This document shows, one piece after another, positions 47,401-55,498 of a stretch of DNA of 64,000 nt (its first letter is position 1; the number at the start of each line of letters is the position of its first letter). The DNA lies in the NCBI GenBank assembly GCA_032622095.1, contig CP136064.1:276357614-276421613 (forward strand), read 5' to 3'. The translations under genes and the position numbers were made by a program. The DNA is from Siphonodentalium dalli. Its lineage: Eukaryota > Mollusca > Scaphopoda > Gadilida > Siphonodentaliidae. Under the pieces are notes generated by a model. The model was not told the origin of the DNA and did no database searches. It worked only from the letters and a program-made list of their open reading frames with translations.

Positions 47401-48772
47401 AATTCAAAAATGTTTGTAATGACATTATCAAAAATATGTATTTTTTTCGACCAAAAACGTGTTTGGGGGAGGGGTAGCTAAAATCCAATATCTCGCAAAC
47501 CGTTCAAAAATTTTGTTAACTTCTTTCTTCATATGCTTGACAGATAACTACTACACTATATGGACTAAATATTTTGATATTATTGCAATATCCGTTTGAA
47601 TGATAATGTTCGAAAAATAAAAATGTTTTGAAAAAGAGTTATTTTTCAACAAAAAATAAATGTTTCGGCTCCAAATGGCACGAAAATCAAAATTAACCAA
47701 CACTTCGTGCATATCAGGTACAGATATGGTATGCTGTAGTCATTTTAACGCCTACACTGTGGGCAAATAACTTAGGACATAGCCGCAGGGCTCACTTTAC
47801 CAAAATCGTTAATTTCTGGAAAAAGTGACTGGTGGGTATCGTTCATCGTCGATTTGAGAATAGCCACCACCAATTCCGTTATTTTTCACTATCATTTTCG
47901 TCTACAGTATATATTTCTCCTTAAAAAAAAGTTAGTTGTAATTTGTTCTACCGTGGGTAGGGGTACCCGACCACTTTTGGCGTTTGGTCGCTGTACTAAT
48001 ATTACCCGGCAAAGCATACCCCAAGCTATATAGAGAGACGGCGTTTTACAAGAGGCATAACAACTGTATAATACTGCGATTATACATATAGTTTGCTAGT
48101 TCGGTTTGTATGTGTCTTTAACATATAAATGCTGATGTTGTATATACGGCATCAGTTCAACATGCATCCCTATAAGTGATTAGTATTACGTGTCCTACAA
48201 CTCACAAATGTAAACTGACGCAGTTGTCTTGCAATTAAATATTTTAACAGGCTTGCTCAATTCAACAACAACAACTTATATTTTATTTAAATTAAATATG
48301 TTTAAATTTTGTTTTTAAACTAACGCAATTATAACATCCGCCGGGATACCCCGAGTCATCACACCCAATTTGTTTGAAATCGGTCCATGGTCTGGGAGAA
48401 AACTCCCAGACAGATAGATAAATAGACAGACAGACATGCAGATTCTACTTTTTATATAGTTATATAGATATAGATGGCAAACTTATTAAATTGTGTTTTA
48501 TTTTAATTTTTGTTGTAGTTCACGAGATTGAGAACAGTTTTTCGTTGAGGTCGGAGAACATACACATTGACATGAGCGGCGTACACTACCTTCAGCACGA
48601 ATACGAGGAGTACGGACTGGTGATAGCGGACCTTGAGGATAACACATCTGGTGTCACGTGGTACACATTCTACAAATATGGCGCCGTCACCATAGTGATT
48701 ATTGGCATGCTCATACCATGTATTGTATATGGCTGCAGGAGAAACCAGCAGATATATACCGTGACAATGTAG
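31788..48772 (+). CDS. Small type I membrane protein, paralogous leader to the ZP gene (complete, 108 aa)
   Basis: Joined from 31788-31794, 37959-37990, 40882-40915 and 48519-48772: 327 nt giving 108 residues plus TAG, with matching phases. Residues 1-16 ([16 protein letters not shown]) are a signal peptide. Residues 17-77 are a short, acidic, cysteine-free ectodomain with one sequon at N66 (NTS). Residues 78-97 ([20 protein letters not shown]) are a membrane helix, followed by R-R and an 11-residue tail ending V-T-M, which loosely fits a class II PDZ pattern. The first three exons match the ZP gene in size, phase and residues. The last exon could derive from a ZP-protein membrane-anchor exon; that is inference, because the ZP gene's own 3' end is outside the window. 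No ZP exons were seen in the third intron, most of which (42404-47997) is a mobile element. I do not recognise the ectodomain family. Confidence 0.65.
32060..32990. repeat. Palindromic mobile element, copy 2
   Basis: Arms 32130-32290 and 32600-32770 are inverted (ACAGTGTTCAGTACACATTC against ATGTGTACTTAACACTGTGA). The centre has CCTTTAGT...CCCTTTGTGGACC and its inverse. Same family as 22320-23090. It sits in intron 1 of the plus-strand gene. Confidence 0.7.
33030..33420 (+). repeat. Intron 1 block shared with the ZP gene
   Basis: Counterpart of 24555-24975 in the same orientation relative to transcription, about 1.24 kb after the start codon. It ends GCCACTTTACCTCCATCTT, a terminus also seen on nearby repeats, so a mobile origin is possible. 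Confidence 0.75.
33810..34510. repeat. Uninterrupted copy of the repeat split at 29485-31240
   Basis: Inverse of that repeat without the LINE. It spans ACCAAGAACTGCTAGAATAA to ATTTTGAGAAAATCCATTT. Confidence 0.7.
34640..35110. repeat. (CCGT)n and duplicated 'GGCACA..ATTTAGTACCA' repeat
   Basis: CTGTCCGTCCGTCCGTCCGT at about 34703, then two relatives: 34735-34810 (CTGAGATATTATTCCTAAAT...TAGTACCATGGGAA) and 34997-35070 (CTGAGCTTTTATTCCTACAT...TAGTACCACGGGAA). Resembles ends of non-autonomous elements. Confidence 0.6.
35358..35573. repeat. (AT)n, (CA)n, (TG)n compound microsatellite, self-complementary
   Basis: About 65 bp of AT repeats, then CA repeats with CCCTCACACA interruptions, a short TATA centre, and TG repeats with TGTGAGGGTG interruptions mirroring the left side. 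Three overlapping open frames here are simple-repeat artefacts. Confidence 0.9.
36025..36290 (+). repeat. Dispersed repeat, copy 2
   Basis: Direct relative of 3103-3420 (AATATTGATATACCAGCTTCA, CAATTGTTCACACATAAATG). Confidence 0.6.
36650..36960 (-). pseudogene. Decayed LINE C-terminal fragment
   Basis: The minus strand reads [33 protein letters not shown], then after a +1 shift [20 protein letters not shown] and [12 protein letters not shown]. The C....EDE.HF...C..Y...R...F pattern fits the zinc-knuckle tail of LINE reverse transcriptases, with one cysteine changed to serine. Lies in intron 1 of the small membrane-protein gene, antisense. Confidence 0.55.
37959..37990 (+). CDS. Small membrane-protein gene exon 2 (signal core, 32 nt)
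   Basis: Acceptor TTTTTTTTCTTTTGTAG and donor GTGAGT. Reads [10 protein letters not shown] after the split codon and ends in phase 0. It is one codon longer than the matching 29-nt exon of the ZP gene. Confidence 0.68.
38266..38428. repeat. Long hairpin, arms about 75 bp
   Basis: ATTATACAATGTTGTGTACA at the left pairs with TGTACACAACATTGTATAAT at the right. The centre is CGAGACACGCCAGTGTCGAG, around GTCCAATATGACTTTTCACC stems. Related GAGTCCAATATGACT words recur at 38692-38765. Confidence 0.88.
39218..39403 (-). CDS. Small open frame, 61 codons, unknown
   Basis: ATG to TAG with balanced codon use. It reads [15 protein letters not shown]..., a hydrophobic middle ([15 protein letters not shown]) and a charged end ([12 protein letters not shown]). 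It lies antisense in intron 2 of the plus-strand gene. No family recognised and chance is quite possible. Confidence 0.15.
   Translation of the reverse strand: MDQSPENIATVMSVFLIAHYECTVYGIFGVFIMQNIALITPIKHAITRTESHLVDLDDKLR
39892..40005. repeat. Long hairpin, arms about 50 bp
   Basis: GCAATTCTATACGAAATTTA at the left pairs with TAAATTTCGTATAGAATTGC at the right. ATATTCGATTCGA pairs with TCGAATCGAATTT. In intron 2 of the plus-strand gene. Confidence 0.87.
40882..40915 (+). CDS. Small membrane-protein gene exon 3 (34 nt)
   Basis: Acceptor TTTTTTTATTTTAG and donor GTGAGT. Reads [11 protein letters not shown], phase 0 in and phase 1 out, exactly as in the ZP gene's 34-nt exon. A 101-codon open frame overlaps it in another frame and is taken as chance. 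Confidence 0.7.
41753..42103. mobile_element. TTAA MITE, internally deleted copy, 351 bp
   Basis: Ends CCCTGTACCCAACA and TGTTGGGTAAAGGG, with TTAA at 41749-41752 and 42104-42107. It holds the body (ACCGGCCAAAACCGGCC... GGTTCC), a left hairpin that lost its tip (41901-41938), spacer and an intact right hairpin (42010-42078). It is the 698-bp element with one half removed. In intron 3 of the plus-strand gene. Confidence 0.85.
42404..47997. mobile_element. 5.6-kb element with long terminal inverted repeats and an internal tandem array
   Basis: The left terminus (AGTGCAGCGGCCAAA, 42404) and right terminus (inverse AGTACAGCGACCAAA, ending 47997) begin inverted repeats of about 0.8-0.85 kb (42404-43190 and 47150-47997). 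Matching words include CCCACGGTAGAACAA, AAATAACGGAATTGGTGGTG, CATTTGGAGCCGAAACATTT and CATGCATTAACATCGGTGTT. A diverged direct copy of part of the left repeat follows at 43255-43870. The middle is mainly a tandem array. No transposase frame is visible, so it looks non-autonomous. Exact ends and target duplication are uncertain. It fills most of intron 3 of the small membrane-protein gene. Confidence 0.75.
44600..46800. repeat. Degenerate tandem array, about 12 units of about 180 bp
   Basis: The landmark TTTGCCAGCCGCTTTTTGTA and its variants recur near 44658, 44844, 44955, 45130, 45310, 45510, 45684, 45844, 46040, 46240, 46438 and 46640. Each is followed by AAGTG, GGGAACCAA..CACCCATA and preceded by AAATGGGGTAGGG. 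Spacing varies from about 110 to 200 bp. Confidence 0.75.
48005..48475 (+). repeat. (GACA)n-ended element next to exon 4
   Basis: Starts TTACCCGGCAAAGCATACCC and ends ATTTGTTTGAAATCGGTCCA, TCCCAGACAGATAGATAAAT, AGACAGACAGACATGCAG, then a TATATAGATATAGAT tail. It is the same general type as the array at 6420-10340. Its end is about 40 bp from the exon 4 acceptor. Confidence 0.6.
48519..48772 (+). CDS. Small membrane-protein gene exon 4 (ectodomain, membrane helix, tail, stop)
   Basis: Acceptor TTTTTGTTGTAG. Entered in phase 1 it is open to TAG at 48770-48772. It encodes VHEIENSF..., the acidic QHEYEEYG and DLEDNTSG segments, a 20-residue hydrophobic helix, and a basic-start tail. A repeat element ends only about 40 bases before the acceptor. 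Strong codon continuity and the single clean helix make this the best-supported exon of the gene. Confidence 0.75.
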
Positions 48773-49006
48773 GTCGTGTTTGAGACAATACTGCTGATTA
48801 AATGTATGTTTCAGTATTCATTATTCCACATTTACGTTTTGGATACCGGGATTGCCCTGATACATATAAGACCTCGATTCATACCACATTAACACTAGTA
48901 TTCGTCCCAAAATATGTTTCCGACGAGCCACACGCCGAATTTCTTACGTGTACTTTTCTCATGATGTTGCCAAAATTTACCGACCGACCATTTTAACGCT
49001 TAGTAC

Positions 49007-49012
49007 AATAAA
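49007..49012 (+). terminator. Candidate polyadenylation signal of the small membrane-protein gene
   Basis: AATAAA 235 bases after the stop codon, in AT-rich sequence. It gives a 3'UTR of about 250 bases that would end before the mobile element starting at about 49079. Confidence 0.5.
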
Positions 49013-49192
49013 GCCAAACACGGTTAGGTACGCGTATAGTTCAGCAGTTCATTTCATGTTCATCCGAGCTGTTCCATATAGTTGGGGAGCCCGCATATGT
49101 TCTATTTACACTTTTGCGTACAAAAGGTTTGACCCCCTAAAGTTGGTACCAATAATGGAACATTCTGAAAAAGTTAAGTTGCGCATTCCTGG

Positions 49193-52035
49193 GGTTTAGG
49201 GGCTGCTGAACCCCAAAAAGTGCCAAAAATCACTTCTATTTACACTTCCGCGTATATCGATGAATTTTGGTTTGATGATACTCCTAAGTGTACTGATTAA
49301 GAAAACACAACTTAAGAAAGGGATTTTCCTGGGGTTTTCAGATAAGAAAGGGGGTCCCATGCTGAATCCCAAAACGTGATTTTTCACCATAATTTTTCGT
49401 CTCAAAGTACTTTGATATATACTAATTATAAAAACACAACTTAAGAAGCAACTTTTCCTGGGGTTTTAAGATAAGAAGGGGTCACCCCTCAAAACGTAAC
49501 AAATCACTTTTATTTACATGATTGCATTCGTCCAACGTGTGTGTATGTGCGTACACCACTGGAACGTTGCACTATTACAACCAATACATCCCTCAATCGA
49601 TACGATCAACTTAAGAAATATATATTCATGTCGTTTTCTGATAAGAACGAGACTTGTTACCCCCCCCCCCCCCGCACAACCCGATCCATTTTCTAGAACT
49701 ATAAGTGAGCCAGTTTTATGAAAATTATAGCGGGAAAATCTAGTCAAATGTATACAAATGTATATATTTTCGTGAAGCTAAGACATAATGACACTTTTTT
49801 GGGTCAAAATTGAAACTCACCACCCAAGATGGCCGCCAAAATGGCCGCCGGAAGTTGAAAATATGACATTTTTTCACAAATATCTTCTAGATCAATTCAT
49901 GCTGTTTGGAACTGGTTGAGTAATGCAACTTTATTTTGTGTTTTGTATATTAACTGATCATTGGATCAATTAAATATGCAATTATTGGGGTCCTAACCCC
50001 TTCCGATCCCTCAAAAATTTGATTGTACAGAATGCGGTATAAAATTTCACCAAAAAAAATCACAATTGGGATTCTAGCCATATTTCAACAAGAAATGAAC
50101 AGAATTTTGTAATTTGAGTGAGGCATATCATTACCTATGCCTATTCCAAATCACTGGAACAAAAAGTCTTACTTTTGCTCAAAATGGCTGCCAATATGGC
50201 CGCCAAAATATGGAAAATGGTAAATATTACACCAGCGTGTCCTGCAATCGCTTACAAGTTGTGTTGATGTATAAAGTTGGCCATTGCGCATTCTATATAT
50301 TGAATACTAACATGTCTGATGCACCATGGTTAATTGTTACTATTTTCACCACTGACATCGTCAAAAATATTGGACTTTTCTCTAAAAAACTTGACATAAA
50401 TATTGGCAAAAATTCAGTTTTCAGGTTTGGACGATTTTTTCAGGTAAAATATAACTATCTTTGGATTGAAAGGTGTTTATTGTTTTGGTCTATCTTAAAT
50501 GTGTCATACTACGGTGTTTATAGACCAAATTGCTCAAGATGGCTTCCAAAAAGTTAATATATCCCGAACATTATTCTCTGCGTTATCCGAAAAAAAGTGG
50601 CAAATTGTGACTCACTTGGTTGTTGTATATTCGGATAACGCAGAGAATAATGTTCGGGATATGTTAACTTTTTGGAAGCCATCTTGAGCAATTTAGTCTA
50701 TAAACACCGTAGTGTGACACATTTAAGATAGACCAAAACAATAAACATCTTTCAATCCAAAGATAGTTACATTTTACTTGAACAAATGGTCGAACCCTGA
50801 TAAGTGAATTCTTGCCGATATTTATGTCCAATATTTCTGGTAAATGTCAGTGGTGACAATAGTACAAATGATCCACGGTGCATCAGACATGTTAGTATGC
50901 AATGTATAGAAAACAGATTAGCCAATTGTGTACATAACCACAACTTGTAAGCGATTGCAGGACACCCTGGGGCAATATTTACCATTTTCCATATTTTAGC
51001 GGCCATTTTCGCAGCCATTTTGAGCCAAGGTAAGATTTAAGGATCCAGAGATTTGGAATATTCATAGGTAATGATGTGCCTCACTTACATTACAATGTTC
51101 TTTTCATTTCTTGTTGAAATATGACTAGAATCCCAATTGTGATTTTTTGTAAAAAGAATTTACTGCGTTCTGTAAACTCGAATTTTTGAGGGATCGGAAG
51201 GGGTTAGGACCCCAATAATTGCATATTTAATTGATCCAATGATCAGTTAATATACAAAACACAAAATAAAGTTGCATTACTCAACCATTTCCAAACAGCA
51301 TGAACTGATCTAGAAGATATTTATGAAAAAACGTCATATTTTCAACTTCCGGCAGCCATTTTGGCGGCCATCTTGGATGGTGAGTTTCAATTTTGACCCA
51401 AAAAAGTGTCATTGTGTCATAGCTTCACGAAAATATATACATTTGTACACATTTTACTAGATTTTCCCGCTATAATTTTCATAAAACTGGCTCACTTATA
51501 GTTATAGAAAATGGATCGTGTTGGGGGAGGGGGGGGGTAACAAGTCTCGTTCTTATCAGAAAACGACATGAATATATATTTCTTAAGTTGATCATATCGA
51601 TTTAGGGATGTATTGGTTGTAATAGTGCAACGTTCCAGGAGTGTACGCACATACACACACGTTGGACGAATGCAATCATGTAAACAAAAGTGATTTTTTT
51701 ACGTTTTGAGGGGTGACCCGATGACCCCCTTCTTATCTTAAAACCCCCGGAAAAGTTGCTTCTTAGGCTGTGTTTTTATAATTAGTATATATCAAAGTAC
51801 TTTCAGACCAAAAATTATGGATGTACGCGAAAGTGTAAAAAAAAGGTGAAAAATCACGTTTTGGGGTTCAGCATGGGACCCCCTTTCTTATCTGAAAACC
51901 CCAAGAAAATCCCTTTCTTAAGTTGTGTTTTCTTAATCAGTACACTTAGGAGTATCATCAAACCAAAAATTCATCGATGTACGCGGAAGTGTAAATAGAA
52001 GTGATTTTTGGCACTTTTTGGGCTTCAGCGGCCGC
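49193..52035. repeat. 2.84-kb near-perfect palindrome nested in the outer element
   Basis: The arms run outward from a loop near 50603 (TATTCTCTGCGTTATCCGAA against TTCGGATAACGCAGAGAATA, about 40-50 bp loop) to termini GGGGTTTAG / CTAAACCCC. Checked matches along the arms include GGTTTGATGATACTCC, GATCGGAAGGGGTTAGGACC (right) and its inverse (left), AAGATGGCCGCCAAAATGGC and a C-run matched by a G-run. Open frames of up to 147 codons inside mirror one another and show no known domain. Confidence 0.88.
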
Positions 52036-52267
52036 TAAACCCCAGGGGTGCTATTCACCGGCTGGGTTTATAATATAGTCCAGGTAGTTTTACGAGGCGA
52101 CGCTCAATGCGAAGCTATCGGTGGACATATCGATGGGAAGACATCGCCGCGCCATATTGGATTATCCAATCAAGGTGATTGGCGTCAATCATAGATTGAC
52201 CACCGGTCACATAAACATGCTGCGTGTAACGGTACACGTTTTGTACACATTTCGACAATGAGCAACC

Positions 52268-55200
52268 GAGGGGAAAAGGACGTGGGGCAAAATATACCAC
52301 CGACGACATGGGGGGGGGGGGGGGGGGGGTACTACAAATAAAATCTCGTATATGGTGGGCCGGGGTGGGTGGGTGGTGTCCATGAGGCCCCGGAAGAAAC
52401 AATCGTGCTTGGTAATTGTTTTTCCCAAAATGGGGTTGTTTTCAAACAATTTACAAGTACTGACCATGTAATGTTGTTTGTAAGCATGTTAGTATCATGT
52501 TTGTTGGCATATGGCTATATAGACAGCTATAGTGACTATTTAGCCTCAGATTTAGCAACAGTCTGGATTCTCACAGGATCCCGTCCCACTTCTCAGTGGG
52601 AAAAAACCCGTAATTTAGTAAAAAAAACAAATATACTGTATTACCCAGTTTCACAAATATCACAAATACTACATGGTGAATACTCAATGATGACTAGATA
52701 TCATTGACCCGATTGTTGCATAACATGAAATTGAAAAGGGTATCTCATAAATTTCTAATGTCTGGAAATACTGTCTTGTTCTGGCAATGCAATCAAATTC
52801 ATTCCTTCCGGTTATTTCTCCATCTTGAAATGATTGCAAGTAATGTTAATTTGCAGCACTTATCCAAATAAAACTGAATTGGTTATGATGGATGTACCGT
52901 TACTTGTTTATTGTTTCAGCTACAATCCCAACTGAAGGTGGACGCTATTCTCCTTGAAATTTACGAACTTCATCTTCTGAAGCTTAATTACTGCTCAACA
53001 AGACTAAACTACAATACTAATTGTATACTGTTATTCGCTTACAAATAGATGAACTGAAATAATGTGAATGCATTCAGATGCTTTGAGAAAATGACATTCT
53101 TCATGTCTTCAAAGTTCAAACTAAAAATCAAGAATACAATCTGACTGAGACTATACTGCAGACTCTATTTGCACAAATATACATACAAATGGTTGAGTTA
53201 TAATAATACAAAATGTGTTTACGGGTGGAACCAAGTTGGTAGCTCTGGTATGCATCGACAGGCAAAACCTGTGATATGCAGTAATATCTGCATACATCCC
53301 TTCCCGTGTCATTCAGGTCTATCACACACAACCAAACCACTTCAAAAATTCGACAACTCTTATATGGCAAAAACTTTGTACGGATTGAATTTCATAAATA
53401 AATAGGGCCCATGGATGACCTCTGGTAGGGCATTGTAGTACCTCACAATCCGTGATAATTATGCATATTCGTTCCCCATTTCTGGTCCGTCACATGTCAT
53501 AGAGCATCAACATATGACAACCCGACTCTTTGGGTTATGATGCAAAATGTTTGTACGGGACGGACGCCACGGACGGCTCGAGACGTCAACTTATACCCGC
53601 CGACACTAATATCGGGGGTTATAATAACCATATATTTATGTGTATACCTAACCAAAACAATTCCCCTCCTCACCCCACCCCGGTGGATAAGACCTGAAAG
53701 AGTTCTTTGATCATGCACAAATAATTGTAGAACCCCCCTGACCTGTTTACCACTATCTACACTGGCCAGTGTTCTCTGTCAGACTAAACACGCTCGATGT
53801 ATTGAGGCTATAATGCGGTCTAGGGCAATTTGTGACATACAGTGTACCTACACAAATGCTTTATTATTGTTGTTAGATACTGGAAACACCAGGAAACACC
53901 TGGAAATTACAGTTTATTTTTCGTTTTTTCTGACCTGTGCTTTACCGATTAAGGATGTTATTGCTTGAGTCTTAATTTTACACACATTGCACCAAAAAAG
54001 GGATAGTGGAATGGATTGAAAGGCAGTTAACACAGTTATTGAAGAACGGCTAAAAAAAAACTCTGAAATGTTGATAAAAACATGAGAAAGGGGTGGGTCC
54101 CCTAACATTTGGAGGAAACAAATTTGCACAAAATGGGGGGTGGTGGGTCCCTCGTGGTCCGCGAAAAAAAAAAACTTTTTGGGCCCTATATGTGCAATTG
54201 TTTTCCAGACCCCCCCCCCCCCCCCCACTGCCGACGAGCATAACACTTTTTTGGCATTATGGAGAAGGAGAAAACAGAACCAAAACACAAACAAAATTCT
54301 TCTGAGACGTTATCTTCTTGGCTCTTCATTTTCACACTGTGCTAATTAAAAAACCTCATTAATATCATTGAAACTCATTCTGCAGATATATAAACGCAAG
54401 CATGAGTCTCCACACAATCGTACCAAAAAATTATACCGCTATACATGCCGATGTGGCCGGTGAGTGTTCATGAATTAGTCGTAAGACGGCGTCAATTGAC
54501 AAGTGACAAATCTGATAGATTGGATCAATCACACCATCGACAGCGTGTGTCGTTTGCGCTAAAGCAAAGATACCTTTGCATTCAGCCGCTACCATATAAA
54601 CTACCTGGTTTATAAAATAGTCTTGCTTGGTGAATAGCACCCCAGGAATGCGCAACTTAAGAAATCGTTTTTTCAGAATGTTCCATTATTGGTACCAACT
54701 TTAGGGGGTCAAACCTTTTGTACGCAAAAGTGTAAATAGAACATATGCGGGCTCCCCAACTAATACACACGCGTGTGGACTGTCGACCTTACGCGACGTA
54801 TAATATACGTTTGGCTTAGCTCCGACTCATCGGACGACGTCTGAAATGGTCCGTTATGATATGTCGGTATAGGGTATTGTGTATGATATGATAGCATCAC
54901 TAAATGCACTCATTGGGGACCTCAAATGTATGATATGATAGCATCACTAAATTCAACCTTTGGGGACCTCAAATGTCCCCATCATATCCTCACGCCTGAT
55001 ATTCTCAAAGCTAATATGGCAACAATATTTAACTGAATTATCTTGGTTTGGTCGCTTCATGCCATCAATTTTATTTTAGGGGAAATTAATGTGATGACAA
55101 AATAATAAAGTGCCCTTTCGTTTCAACAGCCCCACATTAATATTTATTCGACTTGGGGGGGGGGGGGGAGGGGTTAAATATTTTGTTTGAGACGGGGAAC

Positions 55201-55498
55201 TCACCATTCAAAGCCATTATATTTCGATTATATATATTTATGTTCTGCACCTTTGAATTTTTGAATTCCATACATGGTTTTGCCTGGTTCGAACTGAAAT
55301 CACACCAGGAATGGTGCTATAACTTGTCTATGTTCATGCATAAACATGATTACTGAATCGGGAATTCGTATACCTATTGATCCGCATGCCAACAATGAAA
55401 ATTTGTCAATTTTCGTCGTCTTTTATCACGAAAATAATATCCGATCATCGCTAAACGCAACCGCCCAACTCCCGTTACGGTGTCTCCGCAATGCGAGG
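52268..55498 (+). repeat. 3.23-kb tandem duplication, copy 1
   Basis: Begins GAGGGGAAAAGGACGTGG and ends TGTCTCCGCAATGCGAGG. Matches copy 2 in order and content over its whole length, including the right terminal repeat of the outer element. Nearly all differences before 54280 are extra single bases in copy 1; after that the copies are almost identical. Includes G/C runs at about 52312-52329, 54210-54227 and 55157-55168. Confidence 0.9.
54431..54655 (-). other. 75-codon open frame in the outer element end (copy 1)
   Basis: Reads MRIPGVLFTKQDYFINQVVY... and is repeated unchanged at 57667-57891. It begins inside the terminal repeat, so it is probably a chance frame of the mobile element. No domain recognised. 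Confidence 0.2.

Larger units (their letters stand above)
49079..54760. mobile_element. Outer mobile element with terminal inverted repeats, split by a palindrome
   Basis: 49079-49192 (GTTGGGGAGCCCGCATATGT ... GCGCATTCCTGGGG) returns inverted at about 54640-54760 (and again in the tandem copy, about 57875-57993). Both ends abut TA (TA|GTTGGGG and CCCCAAC|TA), which would fit a TA target as used by Tc1/mariner-like transposases; this is inference. No transposase frame recognised. Confidence 0.65.

Noticed and set aside
50114..50557. 147-codon open frame
   Set aside because: It lies inside the 2.84-kb palindrome, its mirror arm does not keep the frame, and it has no recognisable motif.
53128..53405. 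Opposed 78-80 codon frames in the tandem duplication
   Set aside because: They change frame between the two near-identical copies because of single-base indels, so they are not conserved coding sequence.
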